A stretch of DNA of 12,763 nt from Hirudo medicinalis (GCA_011800805.1 MPNW01000324.1:81800-94562), one strand, 5' to 3'. Counted from the stretch's first letter, positions 1 through 8,755 are shown. The notes: a model not told the origin generated them from the letters alone. Made by a program: numbers and translations.

Positions 1-1
1 T

Positions 2-343
2 GAATTCCTGGGGTGTCTCGCACATGGAACATGTATGCTTCATCAGATCATGATACATGTCCTGGATCTCGATGCTCTCCGAGAAGATCTTGTTCTTTCC
101 GTCCATACAAAGTGAAGAAAAGTTGATAGACTCAAAGTTTACTTTCGAAGTCACGATGGCAACCTGGCGGATGTCAGATCTACAAATCGGGCAGTAGAAT
201 TGTTCGCAAAGAAGCCTCATGCGAATAGAACACTTAAAGCAGACCGGATGATCGCATTTACCCAAAGCGTAAATTTTGATCTCCTCCTGGCAAACTGGGC
301 ACAGCTCCAAATCTCTAGAATCCTTAGATTCAGCATTATCCAT
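2..343 (-). CDS. Intronless ZNF598-like RING E3 ligase, N-terminal part (probable retrogene, runs off left edge)
   Basis: The reading frame opens at an ATG at 343-341 in a strong Kozak context (A at -3, G at +4) and stays open for 114 codons to the window edge. Residues 15-54 form a C3HC4 RING with all ligands present (C15, C18, C30, H32, C35, C38, C51, C54). The following segment matches ZNF598 exon 2 and the start of the first C2H2 finger (C105, C108). Compared by eye with the ZNF598 gene at 1760-6274, 65 of 101 residues are identical, with many conservative changes. The parent has introns after Q59 and inside codon E103; here both junctions (between 164/163 and between 33/32) are continuous coding sequence, which points to an RNA-derived copy. 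Codons are more A/T-ending than in the parent. By homology it should be an E3 ubiquitin ligase of the ribosome-collision pathway. The 3' end, any poly-A tract and any target-site duplication lie outside the window. Confidence 0.85.
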   Translation of the reverse strand, partial: MDNAESKDSRDLELCPVCQEEIKIYALGKCDHPVCFKCSIRMRLLCEQFYCPICRSDIRQVAIVTSKVNFESINFSSLCMDGKNKIFSESIEIQDMYHDLMKHTCSMCETPQEF

Positions 344-785
344 CCTTAAAATGGATTCTTTAATGTGTTGTTTCTTTGCTGCTGTCTTTATATCTTGTTA
401 TTACCTTTTGTAATGTTGATAATATTTCAGCCTTTGGTTGGATACATTTCGAAGTAAAAGATCTCAAATACATTTAAGGCAATTAGATTTTATTAATAAA
501 ATGAAATAATTTCTTATAAATTTTATTAAATATCTATACAACAATATCAATAATCAGTATTTTCAACTTTCTTCTTATTTATAAAAATTTTATGAAAACA
601 TATTGCTTGTTCGTAATTTATTAACCGAATAGCATACGTTAGCTAACCTCTAAAATCCCAAATCGATTCCATCTAAAATTTTAATTTCGCAAGAATTATT
701 AAAATCAAATCCAGTCAAAACTGAACATACGTTACAACCTTGATACCATTTTATTCCATCATATTGTCTTCGATATCCTCTTCTT
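344..785. other. AT-rich 5' flank of the intronless ZNF598-like gene
   Basis: This stretch is strongly A/T-rich and contains no convincing ORF on either strand. It must contain the promoter and 5' UTR of the minus-strand gene starting at 343, but I see no unambiguous TATA box or initiator. The short runs of T/A around 480-600 are not a clean microsatellite. Confidence 0.4.
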
Positions 786-1061
786 TCAATTCCTACCAAA
801 ATACTTCTGTGATCCATTATACCTTACATCAAATGCAACAGCGGATGTCTCCAAGATCTTCCTATTACCATATATACAAATCTCATTGAAGGGCACTCTC
901 TTGTTTAAGGAAAAGCCCCTTTCACGAGATGTCTGACCATGGCTTAACTTTAACAACTTTCTGACTTTCTCCATAGGAATTTGTAATCCGTAAATTTGTA
1001 ATACCACCACGTGCTCCTTGAAAAATAGATAAATTCTTTGATAGTCCCTTTTACAGGTCTT
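786..1061 (-). pseudogene. Fragment resembling the C-terminal dimerisation region of hAT-transposase-like proteins
   Basis: A minus-strand frame is open from a stop at 1064-1062 down to a TGA at 788-786, about 91 codons, with no good ATG at its beginning. Its centre reads LLKLSHGQTSRERGFSLNK, which matches the motif L-SHGQ(A/T)-x-x-ERGFS-x-NK that I know from a widespread family of uncharacterised animal proteins related to hAT transposase dimerisation domains. The conserved block that normally follows (acidic VENLKE-like, then a basic region) is only vaguely kept, and the upstream part of the protein is missing. I read it as a decayed transposon-derived remnant between the two ZNF598 copies, not a working gene. 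Recognition is by motif memory only. Confidence 0.5.
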
Positions 1062-1064
1062 TTA

Positions 1065-1573
1065 CCAAGAATTAGCCTGTTTGAGGTATTATTGAAAGGA
1101 CGAACTCCAGGCGCAATTGTTATCAAAACTTTGAGACGAGCGAACTTAATACACTTAATTGAGTGCGTTCGTGCACAGCAAGAACAAAGAGTTAGCGAAT
1201 TCCCGCACCTTTTGATTCATAAATTTAAATAAAATTTACTAAATTCCAGTAAAATTGTAGGGCTTTTTTTTAAAATCTTTTTAGGACTTCTCTCGTTTTT
1301 AAGTTCTTTCTGGCACTGAAAATCCAAGTTTCAAAAAAATTATTACTTTTTAGGACCTGCACGAATCATGCAAACACTTCGCACTTTTTATGTTTTATGT
1401 TACAGATGCGATAGAATGTTTGCAGCATCGACTCGACCAATCTCCACCGTATTACTATAAGTAAGTAAGCCAGAACAACTTGTGTCACGGATTCGAACAA
1501 TCCAGTTGTCGGAGCACAACTCCTAATCATAATTTAGCAATGTAGCGGACACTAACAAACAATGGAGAGCATG
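1065..1573. other. Intergenic sequence without a recognisable gene
   Basis: Mixed-composition sequence between the transposon-like fragment and the putative ZNF598 poly(A) signal. An open frame of 64 codons on the plus strand (1038-1232) resembles nothing I know and has no supporting context. I see no repeats of note here. Confidence 0.4.
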
Positions 1574-1579
1574 TTTATT
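1574..1579 (-). terminator. Putative AATAAA polyadenylation signal of ZNF598
   Basis: The minus strand reads AATAAA about 180 bases after the ZNF598 stop codon (1760-1762). A GT-rich stretch follows it at about 1545-1560 on the minus strand, as expected of a downstream cleavage element. It is the first canonical signal I noticed after the stop, implying a short 3' UTR. Transcript data would be needed to confirm it. Confidence 0.45.
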
Positions 1580-1759
1580 ACCGGCACACCTTAGAATTCT
1601 CCTAAGTTCAAGCTTCAAGTCCCGCAACTGCCCAATGGCCATTAATCACGTCGTAGGCTTAATGTTTTTCCAAGCTACTTGAATATTGAATAAATTACAT
1701 AAAAGCAATCAAAATATCGACATCACATTCTCCAGGGCAAGGTATTTCTCGGAAGAAAT

Positions 1760-3363
1760 CTAATTGGACAACTGCTTTTGATGAATGGCTAAAACCTTGG
1801 CCCTGTCTTTGGGAGATGAGACACAGGCTGAGATGTCCTTAAAAGTAAGGGCAAGGACTGAAGATGTCAGGAGTTTTGAACAAGAGGCATAAAAGTCTTC
1901 TGGTTCAGTCACGCCTTGGTTCAGTTTAAGTAACAGGAGTTTCAATGACTCGAGGGCTGTCTGATCTTTCTCTATGAGGATCAGCCTCGACAGTCTCTGC
2001 TCGGGGGTTTCGGATTCCAGTGCCGGAATTTCCGGAGCCAGAGGCCAGGTACCGGGAGGTTTGATTTTGAGCGAGGGACCCGTGACCTTCAGGATTTTTG
2101 AGGTGAGGTTACCGAAACCTTCCGTGGAAAGGGAAGGAAAATCGCCATCGTTGAACGGCCGAGTAGACCTCACCTGCAGCTGTGAATCTGACTTTGGGGC
2201 AAAGCCTGGCGGAGCGACACTCTTTGGCATGAAACCTGGCGGAGGAGCCGAGGTTTTTGGTTGTGAAAAACCAGGAGGAGGTCCCAATTGGGGATTGGAA
2301 TCTTTGGACGGAAGGGTTGATGCCGATTTGACGGGCTCTCCATTCTCAGTTGTTTCAATAGGCTTGTCATTGGGTTGCTGTTGGCCTTTTTTCAATTTCT
2401 TTGGAGACTTGGGCTGTTTCGAAGAATCGTCATGATCTCGACCCGAAACATCTTCACCCTTTGACTTCTTCATGTTGCTTTCTTTGTTTTTATTCTTGAC
2501 CCTGAGGTCAGAGCCCTCAAAAGCCCAGTCTTTGTATAACCTGGTGAGCTGCTTCATGGAGGTAACGACAGGGGCTTGTATGACTTTAGGATCATTTTGA
2601 ACTGACGTTGCTTCCAGATTGGAATCTTCTGGTGTTTGGCTTTTATTGGAATTTTCGACTTTGACCGTCGGCTGTTCTTTCTTGTCGTTGCTGGATTTTG
2701 CTGGCTGATTTTTCTCCAAGTTTTCAGACTTCTTGGATTCCAAGTTTTCCACTTTCTTTTCGGTTGGTGGAATAGGCATGCTCTTTTTTGACAAGACTTC
2801 CATTCTACCATTGGCAAGAGGTCGGCCGGATCTTCTCGAATCCATGTGACTCTTTACGGTTTCCGTCGGCTTCGGTCTCTCTTTCGTCACGTTCTTGGCT
2901 TCTGTTTTATTCCAGGGGTTCCTGGTCATCTGTTGTGACTTGAATTTCGCCTGATCCGACTGCTGGGAGGGCTTCTGCGATGGCAACAATGGGAAATCTC
3001 CCTGAGAGGCCAAGTAATTTGCACCTCTCCCGGCTTTGAAAGCAAATCGGTCATTGGACGCCTGTGCCTGTTCTGGCTGTTTTTCTTCGGCTTTCCCCTC
3101 GGCTTCGACTTTTGGCGTCTCTTTCGGTTGTTTCAGAATGCTTCCGTTGAGATCGGGGAAGTCCGAATGAGAAGGAAGGGGGTCATTTTGGGTCGGTGGA
3201 TTTGGGTTCTTCCCTCTTATCATGTCCACGAAGCCTTGCTTGGCTATGTGTATGTGACCCTGCCTCTGAACACTGGCAAGAGTAGCTGACAGCACCTGAG
3301 CAGCCTGGAACTCCTCTCTGTTCTTCTGGTCCCTGTTCATTCGATCAGATCTCTGCCTTCGAC
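1760..3363 (-). CDS. ZNF598: ZNF598 exon 6: linker, PPPGF motifs and C-terminal domain
   Basis: A single 1604-nt terminal exon ends at the stop codon 1762-1760 and encodes residues 280-812. The acceptor is the weak CACAAAG|GTCG, but it is the only nearby AG in the right phase. The protein is Lys/Pro/Ser/Gln-rich and probably disordered to about residue 730. The PPPGF cluster lies at 2201-2281. The last 80 residues are Leu-rich and predicted helical, beginning TPEQRLSRLILIEKDQTALE, in the place of the conserved ZNF598 C-terminal domain. Confidence 0.9.
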
Positions 3364-3425
3364 CTTTGTGGAATAATTAAATGACGACGTTAAATATATG
3401 TTATGTTACTTATGTTTATACAACC

Positions 3426-3496
<71 letters not shown>

Positions 3497-6274
3497 AGTT
3501 ACTTTAATCACATTCTATGGTTACATGGAAGCAGCATCCATCATTGCCAGTTTTCAACTGCCACGTTAGTCGAACCACGTTTGCCAAAAGTGGATTTAAT
3601 CATTTTCTGTTGGGCATTTTCGCATTGACCAACTTAGATTTTATTTCAAATGATCAGTTTCGACGATTCTAAGTGATTCTTAAAATCGATTTTGATCAAT
3701 CACAACAGCTTCTTTTTCCGGTTCTTTTTTCCAGATGTCAAATCACAAACCTGGCTGGGCAAAGTCCAGGTCCAAGGTCTTGAGACGCTTGGCTTGGTGC
3801 TTGTCCAGACCCTTGGAGTGAACCTGGGCAATGTGGGCCTTCACGTCGATGTCGGACTTAAAAGCATTCGTCCACTGGGCTTTGGCGCAGTCCCCTTCTT
3901 CGCAGAGGTAGTGGCTCTCCTTGAAGTGCTGTTTCAGGTCTTCATAGTTGCTGAAAATGGAGGTCTACATTTAACTAGCTGCTGCATTTTTATGGTTTAT
4001 TTTTATGGTTTATTTTATGGTTGACTCTTTGGGAATTAATTGATGGTCGGACGGGCGTGACTCATACATCATTAAATTACACATCACCACAAACATGTGT
4101 TGCACAACGTTCCCAAGAATTACAGAGCGAGTATGAATTACGACCAAAAATAACGACGAAGTAAAATGTAACAAGCATGGAATATTCAATACTGTTAATT
4201 ATTCGTAAAACATGAGACCAGACAATGAGTCAGCTTGCGTCAGATTTCAGGGGGGAAGACCCAATGGTAACTGGGCTTTGACTTGGTTAATCAATTTCAA
4301 TTTCTACGACAAACCACACGAAAATGTCAACCACCCACCAGAAAAACTCGCCGGTTTTGCCGTCAGCTTCGCAAAAGTGGCAGTAGAAGTGGTCCTTTCT
4401 GAGATGGATGACCAGGGCGTCGTTGTCGAAGTACCTCTCGTCGCAGAACTGACAGAGCGGGTGGCCCTTGTATGACTTGTCGTCGGGGTCCCCGGATTTC
4501 TTGTGCCTGACCATCTCAAAGGTACGGTAGAACTTCCTTTCGTGGCTGAACAGCTGATAACATCATATTTTATGTTAATTTGGAGAGCCATATTCTGCAT
4601 AAATTATGCACACAAAAAAAAATAGAACATATTTTATGTTGGTTTTCTTTTTTTGCGCAACACTTCGTTTATTGCAGAAGAAGAAAAAAAAATTTAAGAG
4701 AGTGAATATTAGATAATAAATTAGAGTTTAATACAAAAAAATGATACAAATGCACTCTCACAATGCCTCACAACTACCTGACTAAAGTGAATTAGTTAAT
4801 TTAATTGTTAATTGGGAGAGCCATATTCTGCATAAATTATGCACAAAAACTAGAACGGAATCTTTGTTATTGGTAATAAGTTAATTTCGATTGACACGTG
4901 TTTGCTCGTATGGACGAAAACATCCCTCAAAATCTCCAGCAAGCCACACCCATTCATTCAATAAACACAATTATATTAATTTGAGAAAATTGACATCATC
5001 GCGAAATCAAACGAGGGCAGATCATTCTGACCCATCCAGGAGTAAGCAACACCAACCTTGAGGTTGTCGGTGCAGAGTTTGCAGCTCATGAGTTTGTGTT
5101 CTCGACTCGTGTGGGCCTTCAGCTGCTGGAAGGACTCGAACTCGCGCGGAGGGTCGCAGTACGAGCACCTGTTCGAAAACCAGAGCAGTTAAACCACTGC
5201 TCGTGCAAATTCATGCAGTCGATCGAATGCCATGCTAAATTTTAAGCTCACAATTCGACTAAAATTCAGGTTTTAAAAGCAGGTCGAGAAAGAGGTGCTC
5301 GTTGGCACGACTCGAACGATCTCTAAACCTCGTCGCGATCGTAACCGATGCCTTACTCGAGCGACAAAGCCGTCGGTCTACTCACTCGTGCTTGAGGAGC
5401 TGCCCGTACTTGTCCCTTATCTTCTCGCTCTCTGAGAATATCATAGTCCTCCTGTCCATGCAGAGAGAGGACAGGTTGATGGTCTCGAACTTTGTCGACT
5501 TCGTCAGGAAGGCCACCTGGAGAATGCATGACGTAACATGTGACGCCGCTCGGTTTTGGAGGTGGTTAACGATGTATTAATAACAATAATAATAACAATT
5601 ATAATAATAATAAGTTGTAATGTGAATAAATAACCTATTTTAATAAACAGGTGCACGATGCTTTTGTGTATTATGTGTTACGTCACTACCTATGTTGTGA
5701 TCATTATTGAATGTGCAATTTACTTAACCAAACTATGACTTAAAGTCAGCAACGCATTATTATTGGAACACCAGAAGATATTTTAATTTCACACTTGAAT
5801 GAGATTTTATAGTCTCATGACAACCTAATTCACTTAATTATTTTTTAATTTTGTTCTTATTTTGTTTTGTTTTTCATGATGTTTTGGTAACCAACCATTT
5901 ATGTCACATTGTATTAAAACAATTTAATAAAACCATTAAATACAGAAAAGGGAGCTTAATAAAAAGGCAGTTGATACAAACTTCAATGAGCATGTCCTAC
6001 TCAAAACATCATAAAGACATCTTAATTCATTAATCGAACAGGTAACAATTCGTTACGCACTTTCCTAATACAAATAAAACCCCCTGAAATTGTTCACCTG
6101 CTTGATGTCGGTTCGACAAATCGGGCAATACATCTGCTCGCAGAGGAACCTCATCCTGACGGAGCACCGAAAACATATCGGATGATTGCATTGCCCGATG
6201 GCGTAAATGTTAATCTCCTCGTGGCAAACCGGACACAGGTCAATGTCGGTGGCAGTTGATTCGTTATTACTCAT
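1760..6274 (-). CDS. ZNF598: ZNF598 (Hel2-type) RING/C2H2 E3 ubiquitin ligase, complete six-exon gene
   Basis: Exons join(6274..6098, 5516..5386, 5168..5057, 4553..4339, 3950..3751, 3363..1760), all on GT-AG introns with compatible phases, give 2439 nt and 812 residues, near the 904 of human ZNF598. ZNF598/Hel2 recognises collided ribosomes, ubiquitinates small-subunit proteins such as eS10 and uS10, and starts ribosome-associated quality control. RING ligands are C14, C17, C29, H31, C34, C37, C50, C53. C2H2-like pairs follow: C104/C107-H122/H127, C132/C135 with H157, C174/C177-H190/H195, C198/C201-H220/H225, C228/C233-H251/H256. The signature stretch GDPDDKSYKGHPLCQFCDER (161-180) is typical of the family. 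A charged linker follows, then PPPGF at 640-644 and 652-656, APPGF at 662-666, DFP motifs near 346, 401 and 686, and a helical C-terminus (about 731-812). The (P)PPGF motifs are GYF-domain ligands that recruit GIGYF-4EHP translational repressors. The start has GCC before the ATG. Splice sites are inferred, not observed. Confidence 0.92.
3426..3495. repeat. (AAT)n microsatellite in ZNF598 intron 5
   Basis: About 23 uninterrupted AAT units. On the gene strand it is a pure (ATT)n tract about 60 bases upstream of the exon 6 acceptor, so its length could affect branch-point and acceptor spacing. Confidence 0.95.
3751..3950 (-). CDS. ZNF598: ZNF598 exon 5: last zinc fingers
   Basis: 200 nt from TTTTCAG|CAACTA to CCAG|GTTTGT. 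It supplies H220/H225 to the finger begun in exon 4 and the C228, C233, H251, H256 set, then a basic stretch. It leaves in phase 1, completed by the GT that opens exon 6. Confidence 0.88.
3985..4022. repeat. Short tandem repeat in ZNF598 intron 4
   Basis: Three near-copies of a 12-13 base T-rich unit (TTTTTATGGTTTA-like) lie about 35 bases upstream of the exon 5 acceptor. Confidence 0.7.
4339..4553 (-). CDS. ZNF598: ZNF598 exon 4: central zinc fingers
   Basis: 215 nt from TTATCAG|CTGTTC to a non-ideal donor TTCTG|GTGGGT. This donor is the only GT here that leaves the phase needed by exon 5, and the join creates a Cys at residue 212. It holds the GDPDD...GHPLCQFCDERY block, the most conserved part of the family, plus C198/C201 of the next finger. 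Confidence 0.88.
4574..4627. repeat. Duplicated intron 3 segment, copy A, with central palindrome
   Basis: This segment recurs almost unchanged at 4807-4856. The shared core runs from GTTAATT through GAGAGCCATATTCTG to TATGCACA, then an A-rich run and TAGAAC. It contains TGCATAA-A-TTATGCA, a perfect 7+7 inverted repeat. Copy A differs mainly by a longer A run. Confidence 0.85.
4807..4856. repeat. Duplicated intron 3 segment, copy B
   Basis: Second copy, in the same orientation and 233 bases further on, with the same 7+7 palindrome. Both copies lie inside ZNF598 intron 3 (4554-5056). They may be a local duplication or two remnants of one small interspersed element. Confidence 0.85.
5057..5168 (-). 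CDS. ZNF598: ZNF598 exon 3: first C2H2-like finger and start of the second
   Basis: 112 nt between acceptor GAACAG|GTGCTC and donor AAG|GTTGGT. It begins with the last base of the Glu103 codon and ends in phase 0. It encodes C104/C107 with H122/H127, then the C132/C135 pair. Confidence 0.88.
5386..5516 (-). CDS. ZNF598: ZNF598 exon 2
   Basis: 131 nt from an acceptor at CCAG|GTGGCC to a consensus donor GA|GTGAGT, entering in phase 0 and leaving after two bases of the Glu103 codon. It encodes the segment between the RING and the first zinc finger (starting VAFLTKSTKFETINLSSLC), and the retrogene carries its equivalent directly fused to the RING. Confidence 0.88.
5578..5616. repeat. Imperfect (AAT/AAC)n tract in ZNF598 intron 1
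   Basis: Short trinucleotide tract of AAT units interrupted by AAC, about 60 bases upstream of the exon 2 acceptor on the gene strand. Confidence 0.8.
6098..6274 (-). CDS. ZNF598: ZNF598 exon 1: RING finger
   Basis: 59 codons from the ATG at 6274 to a CAG|GTGAAC donor, phase 0. It holds the whole C3HC4 RING. An in-frame upstream ATG at 6391 would add 39 residues with no family counterpart, and the retrogene starts at the equivalent of the 6274 ATG, which supports this start. Confidence 0.9.
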
Positions 6275-7450
6275 GGCAAGAATTTGTTTAGAACTCAAAA
6301 AAAAAATTAATCTCCGACTGGTTGTGAAAAGACAGGACGGCGAAAATACAGCAACTCTACTGAGACCCGATTGCACTGCCACGATGATCAAAACAACGAA
6401 CGTGGACAGCCGTTTAATGTGACTAACATTAATTTTAATATTATTTCAGATGAAATGTTTGTGCTTTTAATTAAAAATATTGTATTTTACAAAATATTTT
6501 TTTGTGGCCGCCTGTTGCGTAATCGTCTTGAAACAGCGTGGCCTAGAAAAACGTGGAATACTGCAGGAGTAATTAAAAGTAATTGATTTTCCCCATTTTT
6601 CATGAAATCGCTTAAAATAAAAGTTCATAAATCTTACGCGTCAGACATTTTACCAGATGTCTTTCAATCGATATTTGAAATTAACATTTGGCATTAACAT
6701 TTGAGACATCTGTCTTGTTAATAGCTAGGCCCCATTTTGTTCCAGTTAACAATTTCACCATCGGTGTTGGCTTACTTCTCACTCAGAAATCAATATTTAA
6801 TACTCTTTCAAGTTATTCCCGTTCCTTGGGCTATTTTTAATCTATTCCATTTCAATAGCTTTGCCCCATTTTCTTAGAGCCAGAAATCTTGTTTTTGTCC
6901 CAGAACAATGAACGACTCTACTCGCGATGCACAATTTATTACAATAACCATTGTCGACAAAGTTACATTGCAATTGCCTCTTTTGTTATATTATCATTTA
7001 TTTATTGTTCAGACCCACCACCATGTTAAACCGAGAATAATTATTCAAACCCGAATTTTGTCACTGGTTAATATTAAACATAACAATCTTTAACATTTTT
7101 GGCACATTTTTAGACATAACGCTAAAGATATAACACAACGTTGATGTTGAATTTCTGACTCAAAGGAATGAAAGGGATAAAACTTGTAACCCGCCATCTT
7201 TTGTAAGATCCAGCAATAAAAATTGTTCGCCATCAAAATCTTCTCAACCGTTAACTCAAGAGGCCTGATTTATGGGTGACCCAGTTCCACACTCTTACAT
7301 GCCCTACTTGTAAACATCTCCTTACGAAGTTTATTTTTAGAAATTTGTTTTTATAAAAATAATATTGATCTCAATTTTGACTAACGTGCAAGTTTAATAT
7401 AAATCACAAAGTTTCCATCGATCTAATTAATTGTACACCTGACCTACAAA
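6275..7450. other. Head-to-head intergenic region between ZNF598 and sestrin
   Basis: About 1.2 kb, AT-rich apart from 6330-6410, which is the likely 5' UTR of ZNF598. No coding potential that I trust. A small inverted repeat (AGACAT near 6643, ATGTCT near 6657) and short imperfect repeats around 6680-6715 are visible. The regulatory signals of both genes must lie here and in the following segment. Confidence 0.5.
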
Positions 7451-7461
7451 CCTCGAAGCCT

Positions 7462-7600
7462 ATTGGTCGGCAAGTTAAAAAGTTCTATGTCTTGCGGGCT
7501 CATTGGTCGAAACTAGGTCGCTCCAATGCTCGGCATTCGATAAGAAGGCCGTCGGGTCCGAATTCATAGCTCTTTAAATTTTGTGTCTCGCTGCATTATC
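7462..7600 (+). promoter_or_regulatory. Probable sestrin promoter: three CCAAT boxes and a TATA-like element
   Basis: Inverted CCAAT boxes at 7462-7466 and 7502-7506 (both ATTGGTCG, a good NF-Y context) and a direct one at 7523-7527 lie within 66 bases. They are followed by CTTTAAAT at about 7572 and a CG-richer stretch at 7590-7620 suitable for a start site. The position fits transcription rightward into the sestrin gene, and it could also serve ZNF598 leftward. No transcript evidence is available. Confidence 0.5.
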
Positions 7601-8377
7601 GTCGCTCGGAGGTTGTGAGGTTGAAGAAGGTTTTTGCAAATAAAAGTGACTTGCTTTCGTTGCTTGAGCTTCCTGGAGAAAGACTGGAGTCCACGACATC
7701 AACGTTAGTCAGCTGGCTTTCATTTTGACGTAACTCTGAGAGCAGCTTCTAAGTTCTGACAGGAGTTCTTCTCGTCTTTGTTCAGATGAGAAGTTGTTGA
7801 GTTTATGCGAGCATCGTTCGAACTCCAGGACGGACGATGTCAGAATTAAATTCTTTTTTTATTATTACTGTTTATTGTTTCAGTTGCTGGCTGCTTCGTA
7901 GGCAATTCTTTCCTTGTTACATTAGTTTTGTATACACTCGATTTTAATAAGCCTCAACCTTAAGTTTCAAATTAAGCATGCATAATTAGTTGCCAGTAAT
8001 TCGCTACATATACTGTTTGCTGCAGGTTGCAAATTTCAAACTGAGTTGCAGGGTATAAAACGGGAGAATTAGCAAATCAATGATTGAATAATTAGTCAAC
8101 TTGAAATTACAAAGGCAGATCTTAAGTATTTCAATTTGCATGAATTACTTGTATTAATAACTTGAGCAATTCTTTGCAAATAGAGAGAGATCTTAGGAGC
8201 TTAGATCAAATCAAGTCCATACCTATAACTAATACCATTACCATCAATAAACCTTATCTTTGCATGGACTTTGTACTCTGAGAGCACCGAAAATAAATTC
8301 AAATCGAACCCTGGCATTGATTGCCTCGTAAACAACAACTCCAAGATAACAACTAAACGTTTTTATTGCAGATCGGT
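7600..8377 (+). other. Probable 5' non-coding exon and first intron of the sestrin gene
   Basis: Between the CCAAT/TATA-like promoter and the acceptor TTTTTATTGCAG ending at about 8371, no long ORF exists on the plus strand. The CG-richer part (7600-7830) looks transcribed, and several GT dinucleotides could be donors (for example the GTTAGT near 7703), but I cannot choose one. From 7840 to 8365 the sequence is AT-rich and intron-like. Confidence 0.4.
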
Positions 8378-8434
8378 TCTGAATTGGATTTTATCTCGTC
8401 GTCCGCTCCAACCACGTCTGCTCTCGATCAAACG

Positions 8435-8539
8435 ATGACCTCTCCTTGCTGGTGCTGTCAGGAGTGCCTAGGAGTGGAGCAGAAGGAGACCAGGGACGAG
8501 GCCGGACGGCAGGACTCCGACGAGCTCGAAGACGTTTAC
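8435..8539 (+). CDS. Probable first coding exon of sestrin (N-terminus)
   Basis: Behind a good acceptor (TTTTTATTGCAG at 8360-8371) an open frame contains an ATG at 8435. It runs 35 codons, beginning MTSPCWCCQECLGVEQKETR and ending ELEDVY, to a donor TAC|GTGGGT in phase 0. That phase matches the sestrin exon at 10751. The frame also continues to a TAA at 8621, so the donor is an inference. The segment is Cys- and acid-rich and unlike known sestrin N-termini, which vary greatly between animals. The FIP-type motif that usually precedes the helical domain is not seen, so an exon may be missing between this and 10751. Confidence 0.45.
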
Positions 8540-8755
8540 GTGGGTTTCCGTGACGAGCCGTCGTCCGTCCGTTCGCTAACGAATCATGCTAATTTTTATC
8601 GGTCGGTCGACTCTCGTGTGTAATGGTGGGTAACGAGGCATGGTCTGAGTTGGTGGCTTACTCAAGTGAAATGAACGAGTGGGTAGTTTTTTGGGGTTTA
8701 TTGTTGTTGTTGCCCCCAATGTCATCTTCATCAGTCGATGTCATCAGAATTGGCG

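Noticed and set aside
1038..1232. 64-codon plus-strand ORF
   Set aside because: No recognisable motif, no splice signals that fit and no partner exons; length is within chance expectation.
1471..1560. tRNA-like or SINE-like signal on the minus strand (B-box-like GTTCGAATCC near 1488-1497, hairpin AGTTGT/ACAACT just upstream)
   Set aside because: No proper A box or D arm, imperfect acceptor pairing and no variable loop, so a tRNA fold cannot be completed; at most a degenerate SINE trace.
1974..2435. 153-codon plus-strand ORF
   Set aside because: It is the antisense shadow of ZNF598 exon 6, whose Pro/Gly-rich PPPGF region lacks stops on the other strand.
6275..6391. Upstream in-frame ATG extending ZNF598 by 39 residues
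   Set aside because: The extension has no family counterpart, and the retrogene starts at the position equivalent to the downstream ATG.
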